Notes under the pieces: model-generated | The model's database searches: none | Told to the model about the DNA's origin: nothing | What the model saw: only the letters and a program-made list of their open reading frames with translations | Part shown: positions 1 to 7,208 of the stretch, in pieces | How the letters are laid out: the number at the start of each line of letters is the position of its first letter | Numbering within the stretch: the stretch's first letter is position 1 | Program-made: the position numbers and the translations under genes | Assembly (NCBI GenBank): GCA_937887565.1 | Contig: CALABS010000048.1 | Location: 1-22,252 of the forward strand | Source of the DNA: an uncultured Rhodospirillaceae bacterium | GTDB lineage: Bacteria > Pseudomonadota > Alphaproteobacteria > Rhodospirillales > Magnetospirillaceae | Direction of reading: 5' to 3' | Length of the DNA stretch: 22,252 bases

Positions 1-714
1 CAATCCGCGAGCAGACAAAAGCTGCCTGACCGCGGCACTCAGCGGATGCTTACGCGCCGCGAGCGCTCGACCGGCGCCGGCATCCACATCGGGACGCTGC
101 ACGGCGCAAAGGGGCTGGAGTTCCGGCACGTCATCCTCCTCGACGGGGGATGGGCCGGACGGTCATCGGACAGGGCTGCCGCGGACGGCGAGGAGGAGCG
201 GCGGCTGTTCTACGTCGGCATGACGCGGGCGCGTGAGACGTTGTGCCTGATGCGCCGTGCGGATGTGAGGAATCCGCATCTGCCGCTGCTCGATGGCGTC
301 GACTATGTTGCCTGCGCCGACACCGGGCGCGCCGACCAGAGAGTGCTCCGCCGCCAGCACACCGTGCTCGGGCTCGGCGACCTGCACATCGACTTTGCCG
401 GCCGCCAGCCGGCAACGGCAGCCGTTCACCGGGTGATGACGGCCCTGCGGCCGGGTGATGCGGTGAGCTTGCGGGCGGCACGCTCGGCGACGGACCGGGT
501 GTCGGTGCTCAGCGCTGACGGCACGGTGATTGCGCGCCTTTCGGAGGCGGCCAGCCGGCACTGGTCCTATCTGATCTCCGCGGTTGAACAGGTCCGTGTG
601 CATGCCGTGGTTCGCCGGCATCGGAAAGACTGCGCGGAGGCTTGGCGTGATCAGCTCAGGACTGAAAGCTGGGAGCTTCCGGTGATTGAAGTCTGGACGC
701 GCTCTGTTCGTTGA
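1..714 (+). CDS. C-terminal part of a UvrD/SF1-type DNA helicase (5' end outside window)
   Basis: The frame is open from base 1, so the gene starts upstream; 237 residues are visible. The N-terminal part carries two SF1A (UvrD/PcrA/Rep) C-terminal helicase motifs: IGTLHGAKGLEF (motif V type, with the conserved HGAKGLEF) and EEERRLFYVGMTRARE (motif VI, with the arginine-finger region). These motifs bind ATP and couple hydrolysis to 3'-5' translocation. The last ~130 residues do not look like the Tudor-like end of PcrA. They resemble, from memory, the tail of very long RecQ-UvrD composite helicases found in mobile or defence contexts. That assignment is inference and needs the missing N-terminus. 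The gene is convergent with the GHKL-nuclease gene and is separated from it by about 240 bp in which I see no gene and only a weak 4-bp hairpin after the stop. Confidence 0.85.
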   Translation, partial: QSASRQKLPDRGTQRMLTRRERSTGAGIHIGTLHGAKGLEFRHVILLDGGWAGRSSDRAAADGEEERRLFYVGMTRARETLCLMRRADVRNPHLPLLDGVDYVACADTGRADQRVLRRQHTVLGLGDLHIDFAGRQPATAAVHRVMTALRPGDAVSLRAARSATDRVSVLSADGTVIARLSEAASRHWSYLISAVEQVRVHAVVRRHRKDCAEAWRDQLRTESWELPVIEVWTRSVR

Positions 715-957
715 CATCTCTTTTGAGGAAAAGCCCTCGTTTCCGACATTCGGATCGGCGACCTTCTTATGCGCCAGGAGCACAACCGCCAATAGCTCGG
801 AACGACGGAGATAAACCGAGAGCGGTCTGGCTACAATCAAGCGTGAGGGTTGGGGAAGCGGACTCTCGCTGTCGTTCAGCCTTCGAAAGGTTCGTAAGGC
901 GCATTGGCGAAGCGTCATGGGACCGCTTAACTCAGGATTTGGAGTCTCCCGCCCCGC

Positions 958-2988
958 TTATGCGTCCTGTGTTGCCGCAATGTCATCTTGATACAACTCG
1001 CTGTCGCTTGCTTTCTCCGGCTCAACATGAGGTTCCAGTACACCCTCTAGATAGTGGCTGTACCTTTTACGCAAATGGTCCAACGCATCCTCGCGCGTCA
1101 CTCGCAGCGCAAGTGCATCCTGGAAGAACTTCAAACGCGCACGATTTTCACTAAACACCGAAGCCCATGTCCGAACGATGATTTTTAGGTTCCCCGTTCT
1201 TGCCACGGTGCCAAGTTCTTCACCTTCTATCTGCCGCACTCTCAGGCAGTAATCCTCATCGATCGCCTTCGACAGTGCACAAAACACCCATCGAGTGTTG
1301 GCTTTATCGAAGCGGGTATCTTTTATAACGGCCTGCGCGTAGCCTTCGACTTGACCAACCTCCTTTTGTCTTATTGTTACCTTCGGAGCCTTCAGTTCGA
1401 CGACAAGGTGTTCGAGCTCTGCAGCACCGTGCGGGCGACGTTGACGACCGAACATCAGATCCAGAATACCCCTCTTTTTCGTCGGGTGCAGGACAGGATC
1501 AGTTCCAAGCACTTCCATATTTCGAGCTTTGGCATGTTCTGCCAAGCAGCGGTTCAATCCTTCGTCATCCACCATAAGGTGGAATTCATCGCCAAACAGC
1601 CACGTGTTTTCTGCCACGAGGCGGTGAAGTTGTGTCCGTTCTTTAAGCGCGCGGCTGTGTTTCTCCTCGAACACCAACGCTTCCAGACCCTCAATGACCT
1701 TCAGGCGATCAGCGACAACACGAGCTCCACCTATAATTGCAGATAATGACGTTTCACGCAGTAAGCTCGCCAGCTGGATCACCTCGCGCTTCGGCAACTT
1801 GATCACTTCCCCGAGGACAAATTGAATTTCTTCATCACCCCGCTCCACAGCCGTTCGAAGCGTCCGAAGCTGCAAGCGACGGGCGGTTTTGGATGTCTTA
1901 TCGAAATCTTCGATGTGCCGAGCGGCAGTCACAGCGACGATATCGAAGACTTCACGCTTCGCTACCTCGACGGGGTTGGAGGGCGGCTCCCGGTACGGGT
2001 AGACATCCTCGTTTTTCCAAACCTGAACGACGTCTTGCGCGTCGGCGGCGGCACGGCGCCGAAGATGCTCCCGAATGGCCTGCCGAGCTTCGGCAAGCAG
2101 GTCACGCACAGGGCCGCTGAGGTCACCTAATCCGAGTTCGTTCCTGTCATGCAATACCTGAATCAGAGGAGACTTTAAGTACGCGCAATAGCCGCGATCG
2201 GCGATGGGTAGACGGTCGCCAAGCGTGAGCAGAGGAAAGCCGTTCTCTCCGCACAGATATAGGTATCGCTCCCCGACGCGTTTCCACTCGATCACCTCCA
2301 AAGTAACCGGATGCATCGCGCCGCCGTCTTCGATAGGCGAGAGAGCATAAGCCTTCCTATGCTCGACACCTGCGGCGGCGTCGAGCAATATCCCATCTAC
2401 GGACACTCGCACATCCGGGTATAGAAGGAGATATGGCGCGAGTACCTCCGTCAGCCCCTGACGGCCATCTTCGCCCACAAGGCTTCGGAAATCTTTGAGT
2501 GGCTCAGAGATGGTCAGTTCCACTCCTGTTCCGGCCACTTTAGCTGCGACAGGGTCGGAGATGGAACCGCGACCGAGATCGTCTCCTATGACGCTGACCT
2601 GAAAGCTGTTGAGGTCAGCTCCGTTCAAAAAAGTCACACGCCAGTCTGCGACACGCCCGAGGGCAAATGCCTTGAAGCGGCCTTTACCCTCGCGCCCGTG
2701 CAGAAAGCGCCCTCGGCCTTTGGTTCGGGCCGCGAGCTTTTTCCAGCTACCCCCAAGACCTTCAAATAGATTGGGAGCTTCCTCATGTGTCATTCCGGTG
2801 CCGTCGTCGCGAACGATGATGCGCTCCAAGCCAAGAGGACCGCTCTGAAATTCGACGTCGACACGCATCGCGTCAGCGTCGAGGGAATTCCAAACGCACT
2901 CCGCCAGCGCCATCAAAGGCGGCGCACCCGCTTGTTTGGCGAGGAAGTCCGACTTAGCCTTGACCAAGAAAATTTTGCTGCCGCTCAC
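958..2988 (-). CDS. GHKL ATPase fused to a Shedu-like (DUF4263) PD-(D/E)XK nuclease
   Basis: This 676-residue protein has two readable halves. Residues ~20-170 form a GHKL (Hsp90/MutL-type) ATP-binding fold: N-box E30-C-V-W-N34-S-L-D37, G1 box D61-DGTGM and G2 box G98-REGKGRF. Residues ~450-620 resemble the DUF4263 nuclease of the Shedu anti-phage protein: an 'LHRLVAENTWLFG' entry helix, D510 in GILD, E531-L-K533, and Q546 in a following helix, which is the D...ExK...Q pattern of PD-(D/E)XK enzymes. The middle (~340-450) is mostly helical. By family knowledge such a protein would use ATP-driven dimer closure to control DNA cleavage; here that is inference. The start is GTG, chosen because GGGAGGG lies 4 nt before it. 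The gene stands alone at the end of the island, 317 bp downstream of the nuclease operon. A defence role is likely but not proven. Confidence 0.85.
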   Translation of the reverse strand: MSGSKIFLVKAKSDFLAKQAGAPPLMALAECVWNSLDADAMRVDVEFQSGPLGLERIIVRDDGTGMTHEEAPNLFEGLGGSWKKLAARTKGRGRFLHGREGKGRFKAFALGRVADWRVTFLNGADLNSFQVSVIGDDLGRGSISDPVAAKVAGTGVELTISEPLKDFRSLVGEDGRQGLTEVLAPYLLLYPDVRVSVDGILLDAAAGVEHRKAYALSPIEDGGAMHPVTLEVIEWKRVGERYLYLCGENGFPLLTLGDRLPIADRGYCAYLKSPLIQVLHDRNELGLGDLSGPVRDLLAEARQAIREHLRRRAAADAQDVVQVWKNEDVYPYREPPSNPVEVAKREVFDIVAVTAARHIEDFDKTSKTARRLQLRTLRTAVERGDEEIQFVLGEVIKLPKREVIQLASLLRETSLSAIIGGARVVADRLKVIEGLEALVFEEKHSRALKERTQLHRLVAENTWLFGDEFHLMVDDEGLNRCLAEHAKARNMEVLGTDPVLHPTKKRGILDLMFGRQRRPHGAAELEHLVVELKAPKVTIRQKEVGQVEGYAQAVIKDTRFDKANTRWVFCALSKAIDEDYCLRVRQIEGEELGTVARTGNLKIIVRTWASVFSENRARLKFFQDALALRVTREDALDHLRKRYSHYLEGVLEPHVEPEKASDSELYQDDIAATQDA

Positions 2989-2992
2989 CAGG

Positions 2993-2999
2993 CCCTCCC
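2993..2999 (-). promoter_or_regulatory. Strong Shine-Dalgarno deciding a GTG start
   Basis: On the minus strand GGGAGGG sits 4 nt upstream of GTG at 2988. No in-frame ATG occurs nearby with a comparable site, and the first residues (SGSKIFLVKAKSDFLAKQ) lead directly into the GHKL N-box, so the GTG start is well supported. Confidence 0.7.
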
Positions 3000-3211
3000 G
3001 TATGACGGAACGCTACCATAAAGAGCGCGAAACGCTGAGCAGTGAATATCACCAAGATGGGCATCCACAACTGAGGCGGCCGAACACCATGTCCGCTATG
3101 TGAAATCCTATCCGGGCAGACGAGCGACCGAAATGGTTCAGGAGTTGCCGCATCCCAAGGATAGCTCATGACCCTTCTAGGACTCTGAGAAACTCCGCTT
3201 TTGGCAGAAGA

Positions 3212-3292
3212 TTAGCTGGAACTAGGGAATTGTTCGCGCCAAGCCAAGCGCGCCTTGATCGCCTCGATGGACGCTGGATGGTCCTCGGTCAT
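3212..3292 (-). CDS. Possible 26-residue peptide after the nuclease gene
   Basis: ATG at 3292 lies 13 nt past the stop of the PD-(D/E)XK gene and is preceded by AAGGTGG at about 7 nt. The peptide starts MTEDHPASIEAIKARLAWRE and stops at TAA; it would be one amphipathic helix. The ribosome site and the tight operon-like spacing are the only support. It may instead be the start of a gene broken by the stop, since the frame reopens immediately afterwards. I do not recognise it. Confidence 0.3.
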   Translation of the reverse strand: MTEDHPASIEAIKARLAWREQFPSSS

Positions 3293-3305
3293 ATCGCGCC
3301 CACCT

Positions 3306-4268
3306 TCAGACAGCTCCCCGGTCGACCGGCCGCTGGTGAAAGATATGGGAGACCACACCTTCCTCCAAGGCGCGTTCCAGAGCCAAAGCAAAGCTCTTGA
3401 TCGTCTTGGTGATCTCGGGCGCCCGTAGGATCTGGCGCCAGTCCTGGGCATTGTTCACCCCGCGCTCCCACGCCAGGAGATGGACCAGCGCCATATGTGC
3501 GAATTGTATGCCTTCCTCGCCAGCGACGAAGCTCTGGTCGACCCGGTCGGGGTAGTGGACCTCTTGGCTTTCCAGATCCCATGCCGCCAGGAGTTGCTGG
3601 GTTTCAGGGTGCAGGTCTGCTGCGGGTAGGCCGCCGCCCTTGGTGAAGGTGATCTTGGCTATACGCATGCGCCAAGTTTCGACCTTGCCGTTCTCAGTCT
3701 CTTCGATGGCCTCCAGTGCATCCTTGGCCATCTCGAAATGGACCCCCGCGCCGGGCGCAAGCTTGAAAACGCAGTCGCCGGCCAGCACGCCCAACAGGTT
3801 CTGGCGCATGGCCTCGCCGTGCTGAATGTTGAAATTGGTCCTGGCCAGGGTCAGGTGCCGCGCGTCGAACAGGGTCCAAAGACCGTGGAACTTCCAGGCG
3901 ATCAGCAAGGGCTTGCCGACCAGGTCGGCGTAGGCCTTCAGTTTGGCCAAATAGTCGGGTTTGAACGACAAGGTCCGCTTGCCGAAGGCTTTAACCTCTA
4001 TCAGGAACGCGCCGTGCGTCTCGAAATGGGCGAGAAGGTCGGGAACCTGATAAGTCTCGCGCGAGGAAAGCGGCGCCTGCACCTGATCAAGCTTGTGGAT
4101 CAAGCTGCACTTTCCCAGCCACGCGCAGATGACCTGAAACTGATCCTCAGCGGGAAGGCCAAGGTTCAGCAGCTTGACCTTGTGGGCGATCTTGGCCGGA
4201 TCGGCATCGAGACCCAGTTCAGAAATGACCTCCTGAACGAGGCGGTCGAGATCTTCGGGCGTCTCCAT
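3306..4268 (-). CDS. PD-(D/E)XK nuclease-fold protein, last gene of the ABC-3C-associated operon
   Basis: The protein has 320 residues from ATG 4268. Residues ~35-130 show a restriction/Holliday-resolvase-like core: helix with EDQFQ, then VPD77LLAHF, then FLIE91VK93AFGKRTLSFKPDYLAKL, giving D...ExK followed by a conserved-looking helix and a strand PLLIAWK. These are the expected metal-binding residues of this nuclease superfamily. The C-terminal ~190 residues are unassigned and largely helical. A TTG at 4280 would overlap the stop of the preceding CoiA-like gene (TTGA) and lengthen the protein by four residues. I prefer the ATG, but neither start has a clear Shine-Dalgarno, which fits translational coupling. 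The position immediately behind a CoiA-like protein and an ABC-3C system suggests a nucleic-acid-cutting role in defence. Substrate is unknown. Confidence 0.75.
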   Translation of the reverse strand: METPEDLDRLVQEVISELGLDADPAKIAHKVKLLNLGLPAEDQFQVICAWLGKCSLIHKLDQVQAPLSSRETYQVPDLLAHFETHGAFLIEVKAFGKRTLSFKPDYLAKLKAYADLVGKPLLIAWKFHGLWTLFDARHLTLARTNFNIQHGEAMRQNLLGVLAGDCVFKLAPGAGVHFEMAKDALEAIEETENGKVETWRMRIAKITFTKGGGLPAADLHPETQQLLAAWDLESQEVHYPDRVDQSFVAGEEGIQFAHMALVHLLAWERGVNNAQDWRQILRAPEITKTIKSFALALERALEEGVVSHIFHQRPVDRGAV

Positions 4269-4276
4269 GGGCGTCT

Positions 4277-4735
4277 TCAACTCAGCTTCGTCATGCCAGC
4301 CGCGGGACCGGTCGGGATCGCGTACTCGCGAATTGAATAGGCCTTGCGACTGAAGAGATTCAGCCAGACCTGATCTGGCGGGTAGGCTCCTTCAAGGTAA
4401 AGTTCGCGCCAGCGCTTGGATTGCTTAAGATAGCCAGCGGCCGACTCGTCGTCACCGCCGCTGTACCCGTCGATCGGCAGCACCTCTCGTTCGACGGTGC
4501 AATTGAGCCTGCGGACCGTGAAGGTCGCAAGCAGCGGCACCTTCGCACTCAGGTGGCCCTGGGTTTCGCCTGCAGCCCATGGACAGGTTACCGGTGGTTT
4601 GTGACCAAATTGGTGGGCAACCAACCGGCCCGTCTTCAGTATGACGTGATTGCGACATTTGGGGAAAACGAATAGTGGCCCCTTCTGAGTGTCCCACACC
4701 GCCACGCGCTGATCTGCCTGTAGGGCTACGAGCAT
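4277..4735 (-). CDS. Short CoiA-like protein (N-terminal zinc-finger-like region only)
   Basis: A 152-residue protein whose N-terminal ~65 residues resemble the start of competence protein CoiA: a short beta region, KC27 followed by VILKTGRLVAH41QFGH45, then C51 and E57TQGH61LSAK65. In CoiA a zinc-binding region of this type precedes a nuclease domain. Here only one cysteine of the expected first CxxC pair is present (FPKC). The protein ends before any nuclease core; the remaining ~85 residues are unassigned. The next gene downstream supplies a PD-(D/E)XK core, so the pair may work together as a split enzyme (inference). The start is secure: ATG preceded by GGAGG at 7 nt (4743-4747). The gene begins 38 bp after the ABC ATPase stop, so it is probably in the same transcript. 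Confidence 0.6.
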   Translation of the reverse strand: MLVALQADQRVAVWDTQKGPLFVFPKCRNHVILKTGRLVAHQFGHKPPVTCPWAAGETQGHLSAKVPLLATFTVRRLNCTVEREVLPIDGYSGGDDESAAGYLKQSKRWRELYLEGAYPPDQVWLNLFSRKAYSIREYAIPTGPAAGMTKLS

Positions 4736-4773
4736 GCCATCGCCTCCAACTGGCCCGCCTACTAGGGGGCTAA

Positions 4774-6723
4774 CTATTTCGCCGGTTCGTCAGGCCAGTC
4801 GTCGGGCACAAGGGCGGGGGGCTTCGTCCATGGCCGCTCAACGAGGGCGGCTTGGAACCAGTCGTCACGCAAGTTGGCGTGCTCGGTGACGATGATTTGG
4901 AAGCCAGGAGCATCTTCTTCGGCAAAGCGGCGAAGTAGTTCGAACAACCGCCGAACCGCCTCCAGGTCGGCATCGGTCTCCGTCTTTTCGATCGAACCGC
5001 CAGCCTCTTCGTAGACGGCCTCCGACGGGAAGTAGACCTGGGTGGGTTGATCGATTAGGAGCAGGCGCGGGATAGGCTGGTTGTTGTTGGCCGCATATCG
5101 ATGCAGCGCGAGCAAGGCCGAAAGATGATAAGCAAGGTGGTTCTCGCCACCGCCCGTGCGGGGCATATAGATTGGGCGGCCCGGCCGGTCGATCGCGACC
5201 GTCAGGTTGTGCAGGTCTAGGCGCGCAGGATACTGGCCGAACTCGCCGCCCAGGGCTGTGATGTAGCCCGACATGTGCATCGAGATGCTGTTGAGAGTCG
5301 AAACCAGGCGCTCCCTGGAATCGTCCGCGCCGATCTTTCGCTCCAGGTCATCGGCCTTGGCCTTGAGCCGGCGATCTTCGCGTTCCAGTCGCACGAGTTC
5401 CGAGTCGGGAATAAGCCCTTCAAGGAACAGACTGACGCGGCCGACGACCCGGGAAGCGGCGTTGTTCCTATTGCCTATTTGCGTGATGATCTCACTGCTG
5501 GCAATGGCAGCCGACAGCTCGATTTCCTTGTTGCGGATCTGGTCGCCGATGTCCTGGATGTCCCGGCGCTGCCCGGCAAGGTATTCGTCCAGGGCGGGAC
5601 GTTCGCCGACAACCGCTTGCATCTCGCGCTCAAGCGACTCAAGCTCCGCGATCAACGCGGCAGCTAACGGCGTGTCCATGCCAAGGTTGGCCTCGGCGAA
5701 TGGCCATTGCCATTCGCCCGTAGCCGGGTTCTTCGGCAGCAGTTTGATCGAGGTCAGGCGATCCTTCTGCTCGCCGGCTTCGGTTTCGAAGCCCTTCGAG
5801 CGCTTGGCGTATTGGACCGCGGCGTCGATGCGCTGCTGGATGTCGCGGCGTTGGTTACGAAGCGACACTAGATCGTTTTCGATGGCCGATACGCGAAGGC
5901 CATCGTCTTCAGGCACCGGCTCTGGCCTCCAGACCAGAACGCTGCGGAGCGTGTCGATGAACGAGCCGGCCTCTCCGCTAACCGAAAGGGGAATACCTAC
6001 GGCTCTGGCCTCGGAAAGCAGCCCGAGCGCTTTCTCATCCAATGTCGCCACGGCGTTGCGCGCCTGCTCAAGCAGCTTTCCATTGAGCCGGATATCTCGC
6101 TGCACGCCACGAAGACGGGATTCGAGTTCGAATTTGTCCCTGGAAGACACACCAAGCAGGATAGGCAGCGTGTCCTTGATCGCCTGAGGCTGGAATTGTT
6201 CGTTCTGGCGGTAGAACAGCTGGTCTTTGTTGGCAACGATGCCCTGTTTCTGAAAAAGATAGTAGTGTGTGTGCTTAATGTTGGCTTGATAGCTTTCACG
6301 GCTGCTGCTCAGTGGAACGTCCGTGACATTTTCCGGGATGCCCACGAGCTGCGATAGCAGGGTCTCGACGCCGTTATCATCGTCGTTGACCGACAGTTCT
6401 GCGAACAAGGGCGGCGCAACCTGCGCGCCTCGCCTGATCATCGCCAGACTGCAACTCGCCCGACCCGCGTCAGGCGTTGGTTTGGCCACGAGAACTTGCT
6501 CGCCCTCGAACTGGTAGATCGCCGCGAACCAGGAAACCCGATCTCGGATGACGCCCTCGGGGATGTTGAAGCTCGAGCGGCCCATCAGATATTCAAGGAT
6601 ATCCGAGAGTGCGGACTTGCCCGTGGAGGAGCGGCCCGTAATGACGTTCAAGCCGTCGAGGTGGAACACCAGGTCGCGTCGTCGACCGTCGTGGCTATAG
6701 ATATGGATGGATTTGATCTTCAT
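4774..6723 (-). CDS. DUF3732-type Rad50-like ABC ATPase of an ABC-3C system
   Basis: A 649-residue SMC/Rad50-like ATPase. Walker A is GRSSTGKS (30-37). The central ~200-480 region is rich in charged heptad-like helices, as expected for a coiled-coil arm. The C-terminal lobe has a signature-like GGGEN (524-528), Walker B/D-loop LLLID558QPTQVYFPSE and a switch histidine in TEH615. The DQPTQVYFPSE segment is the hallmark I associate with DUF3732. In ABC three-component (ABC-3C) systems this ATPase is thought to sense invading or aberrant nucleic acid and to license the effector. Its ATG overlaps the stop of the middle component by ATGA, giving tight translational coupling. All ATPase residues are intact, so the gene looks functional. 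Confidence 0.9.
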   Translation of the reverse strand: MKIKSIHIYSHDGRRRDLVFHLDGLNVITGRSSTGKSALSDILEYLMGRSSFNIPEGVIRDRVSWFAAIYQFEGEQVLVAKPTPDAGRASCSLAMIRRGAQVAPPLFAELSVNDDDNGVETLLSQLVGIPENVTDVPLSSSRESYQANIKHTHYYLFQKQGIVANKDQLFYRQNEQFQPQAIKDTLPILLGVSSRDKFELESRLRGVQRDIRLNGKLLEQARNAVATLDEKALGLLSEARAVGIPLSVSGEAGSFIDTLRSVLVWRPEPVPEDDGLRVSAIENDLVSLRNQRRDIQQRIDAAVQYAKRSKGFETEAGEQKDRLTSIKLLPKNPATGEWQWPFAEANLGMDTPLAAALIAELESLEREMQAVVGERPALDEYLAGQRRDIQDIGDQIRNKEIELSAAIASSEIITQIGNRNNAASRVVGRVSLFLEGLIPDSELVRLEREDRRLKAKADDLERKIGADDSRERLVSTLNSISMHMSGYITALGGEFGQYPARLDLHNLTVAIDRPGRPIYMPRTGGGENHLAYHLSALLALHRYAANNNQPIPRLLLIDQPTQVYFPSEAVYEEAGGSIEKTETDADLEAVRRLFELLRRFAEEDAPGFQIIVTEHANLRDDWFQAALVERPWTKPPALVPDDWPDEPAK

Positions 6724-7208
6724 GGTCTGACGCCCATCGTCGCGTAGATTGTAACGCGATCGCCAATGCGGGCAAACTCCTTGCCCAGATACTTGGCGAC
6801 TTTCTGGATCGCCTGGGTTTCGTCTGAGCCGCTGATAGTCTTGCGCACACCTTGCGGATTGGACTTCAGCCTGCCGTCTGAGCGAACCTCAACGGATCCA
6901 AGTTGGTGAAGCAGCCCAAACGCCTCGAGCGTGAAGGGGAACATGTTTTGGGCTCGGTCGCCAAAATCTACCAGAAGCTGGGGATTGTTAGCCACCAGCT
7001 TCAGGAAGTAGCTCCGAGTGCTCGGGGCGAAGATGTCCCTGGACTGCTTGTGCAAGCACATCGGCAAGATTAGAGGGGAGAGCGAAAAGGGCAGCCCTCG
7101 GTCGTCTTCTTCCTCGTAACCCGCCATAGCCCTGAACAGCACAAGGCCGCAGAACGCTGGATTAAAGAGATTTCGAATTTCGATGGGGCGCTTGTCCCAA
7201 GCTCTCAT
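6720..7208 (-). CDS. ABC-3C middle component protein
   Basis: A 162-residue protein beginning MRAWDKRPIEIRNLFNPAF, which matches my memory of the 'three component ABC system middle component' families: a W-x-x-R-P-x-E-x-x-N-L-x-N-P-A-F-C opening, then 'LPFSLSPLILPMCLHK' and a winged-helix-like C-terminal half ending in a short beta pair. I do not know which numbered subfamily it belongs to. The start at 7208 is preferred over a longer upstream frame because it overlaps the effector's stop as ATGA, and its own stop overlaps the ATPase start the same way. By family knowledge it links the ATPase to the effector. No catalytic residues are expected. Confidence 0.85.
   Translation of the reverse strand: MRAWDKRPIEIRNLFNPAFCGLVLFRAMAGYEEEDDRGLPFSLSPLILPMCLHKQSRDIFAPSTRSYFLKLVANNPQLLVDFGDRAQNMFPFTLEAFGLLHQLGSVEVRSDGRLKSNPQGVRKTISGSDETQAIQKVAKYLGKEFARIGDRVTIYATMGVRP

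Larger units (their letters stand above)
2989..3305. other. 317-bp gap between the GHKL-nuclease gene and the nuclease operon
   Basis: I see no convincing gene of normal length, no transposon end and no strong terminator. Composition is less GC-rich than either side of the window. It holds the Shine-Dalgarno of the GHKL gene, a possible 26-codon ORF (listed separately) and, in the same frame after that ORF's stop, a 71-codon open stretch (3169-2954) that runs into the GHKL gene and has no family resemblance. The same-frame arrangement could be a decayed gene, but I cannot name it. Confidence 0.5.

Noticed and set aside
724..745. Terminator after the helicase fragment
   Set aside because: The stem is only about 4 bp (GAGG/CCTC) with a short T run.
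163..918. Minus-strand frame opposite the helicase fragment
   Set aside because: Shadow of the SF1 helicase, whose motifs V and VI lie on the plus strand.
3003..3060. Sigma-70 promoter for the GHKL-nuclease gene
   Set aside because: TTGGTG and TATGGT occur but are 29 nt apart, far outside the usual spacing.
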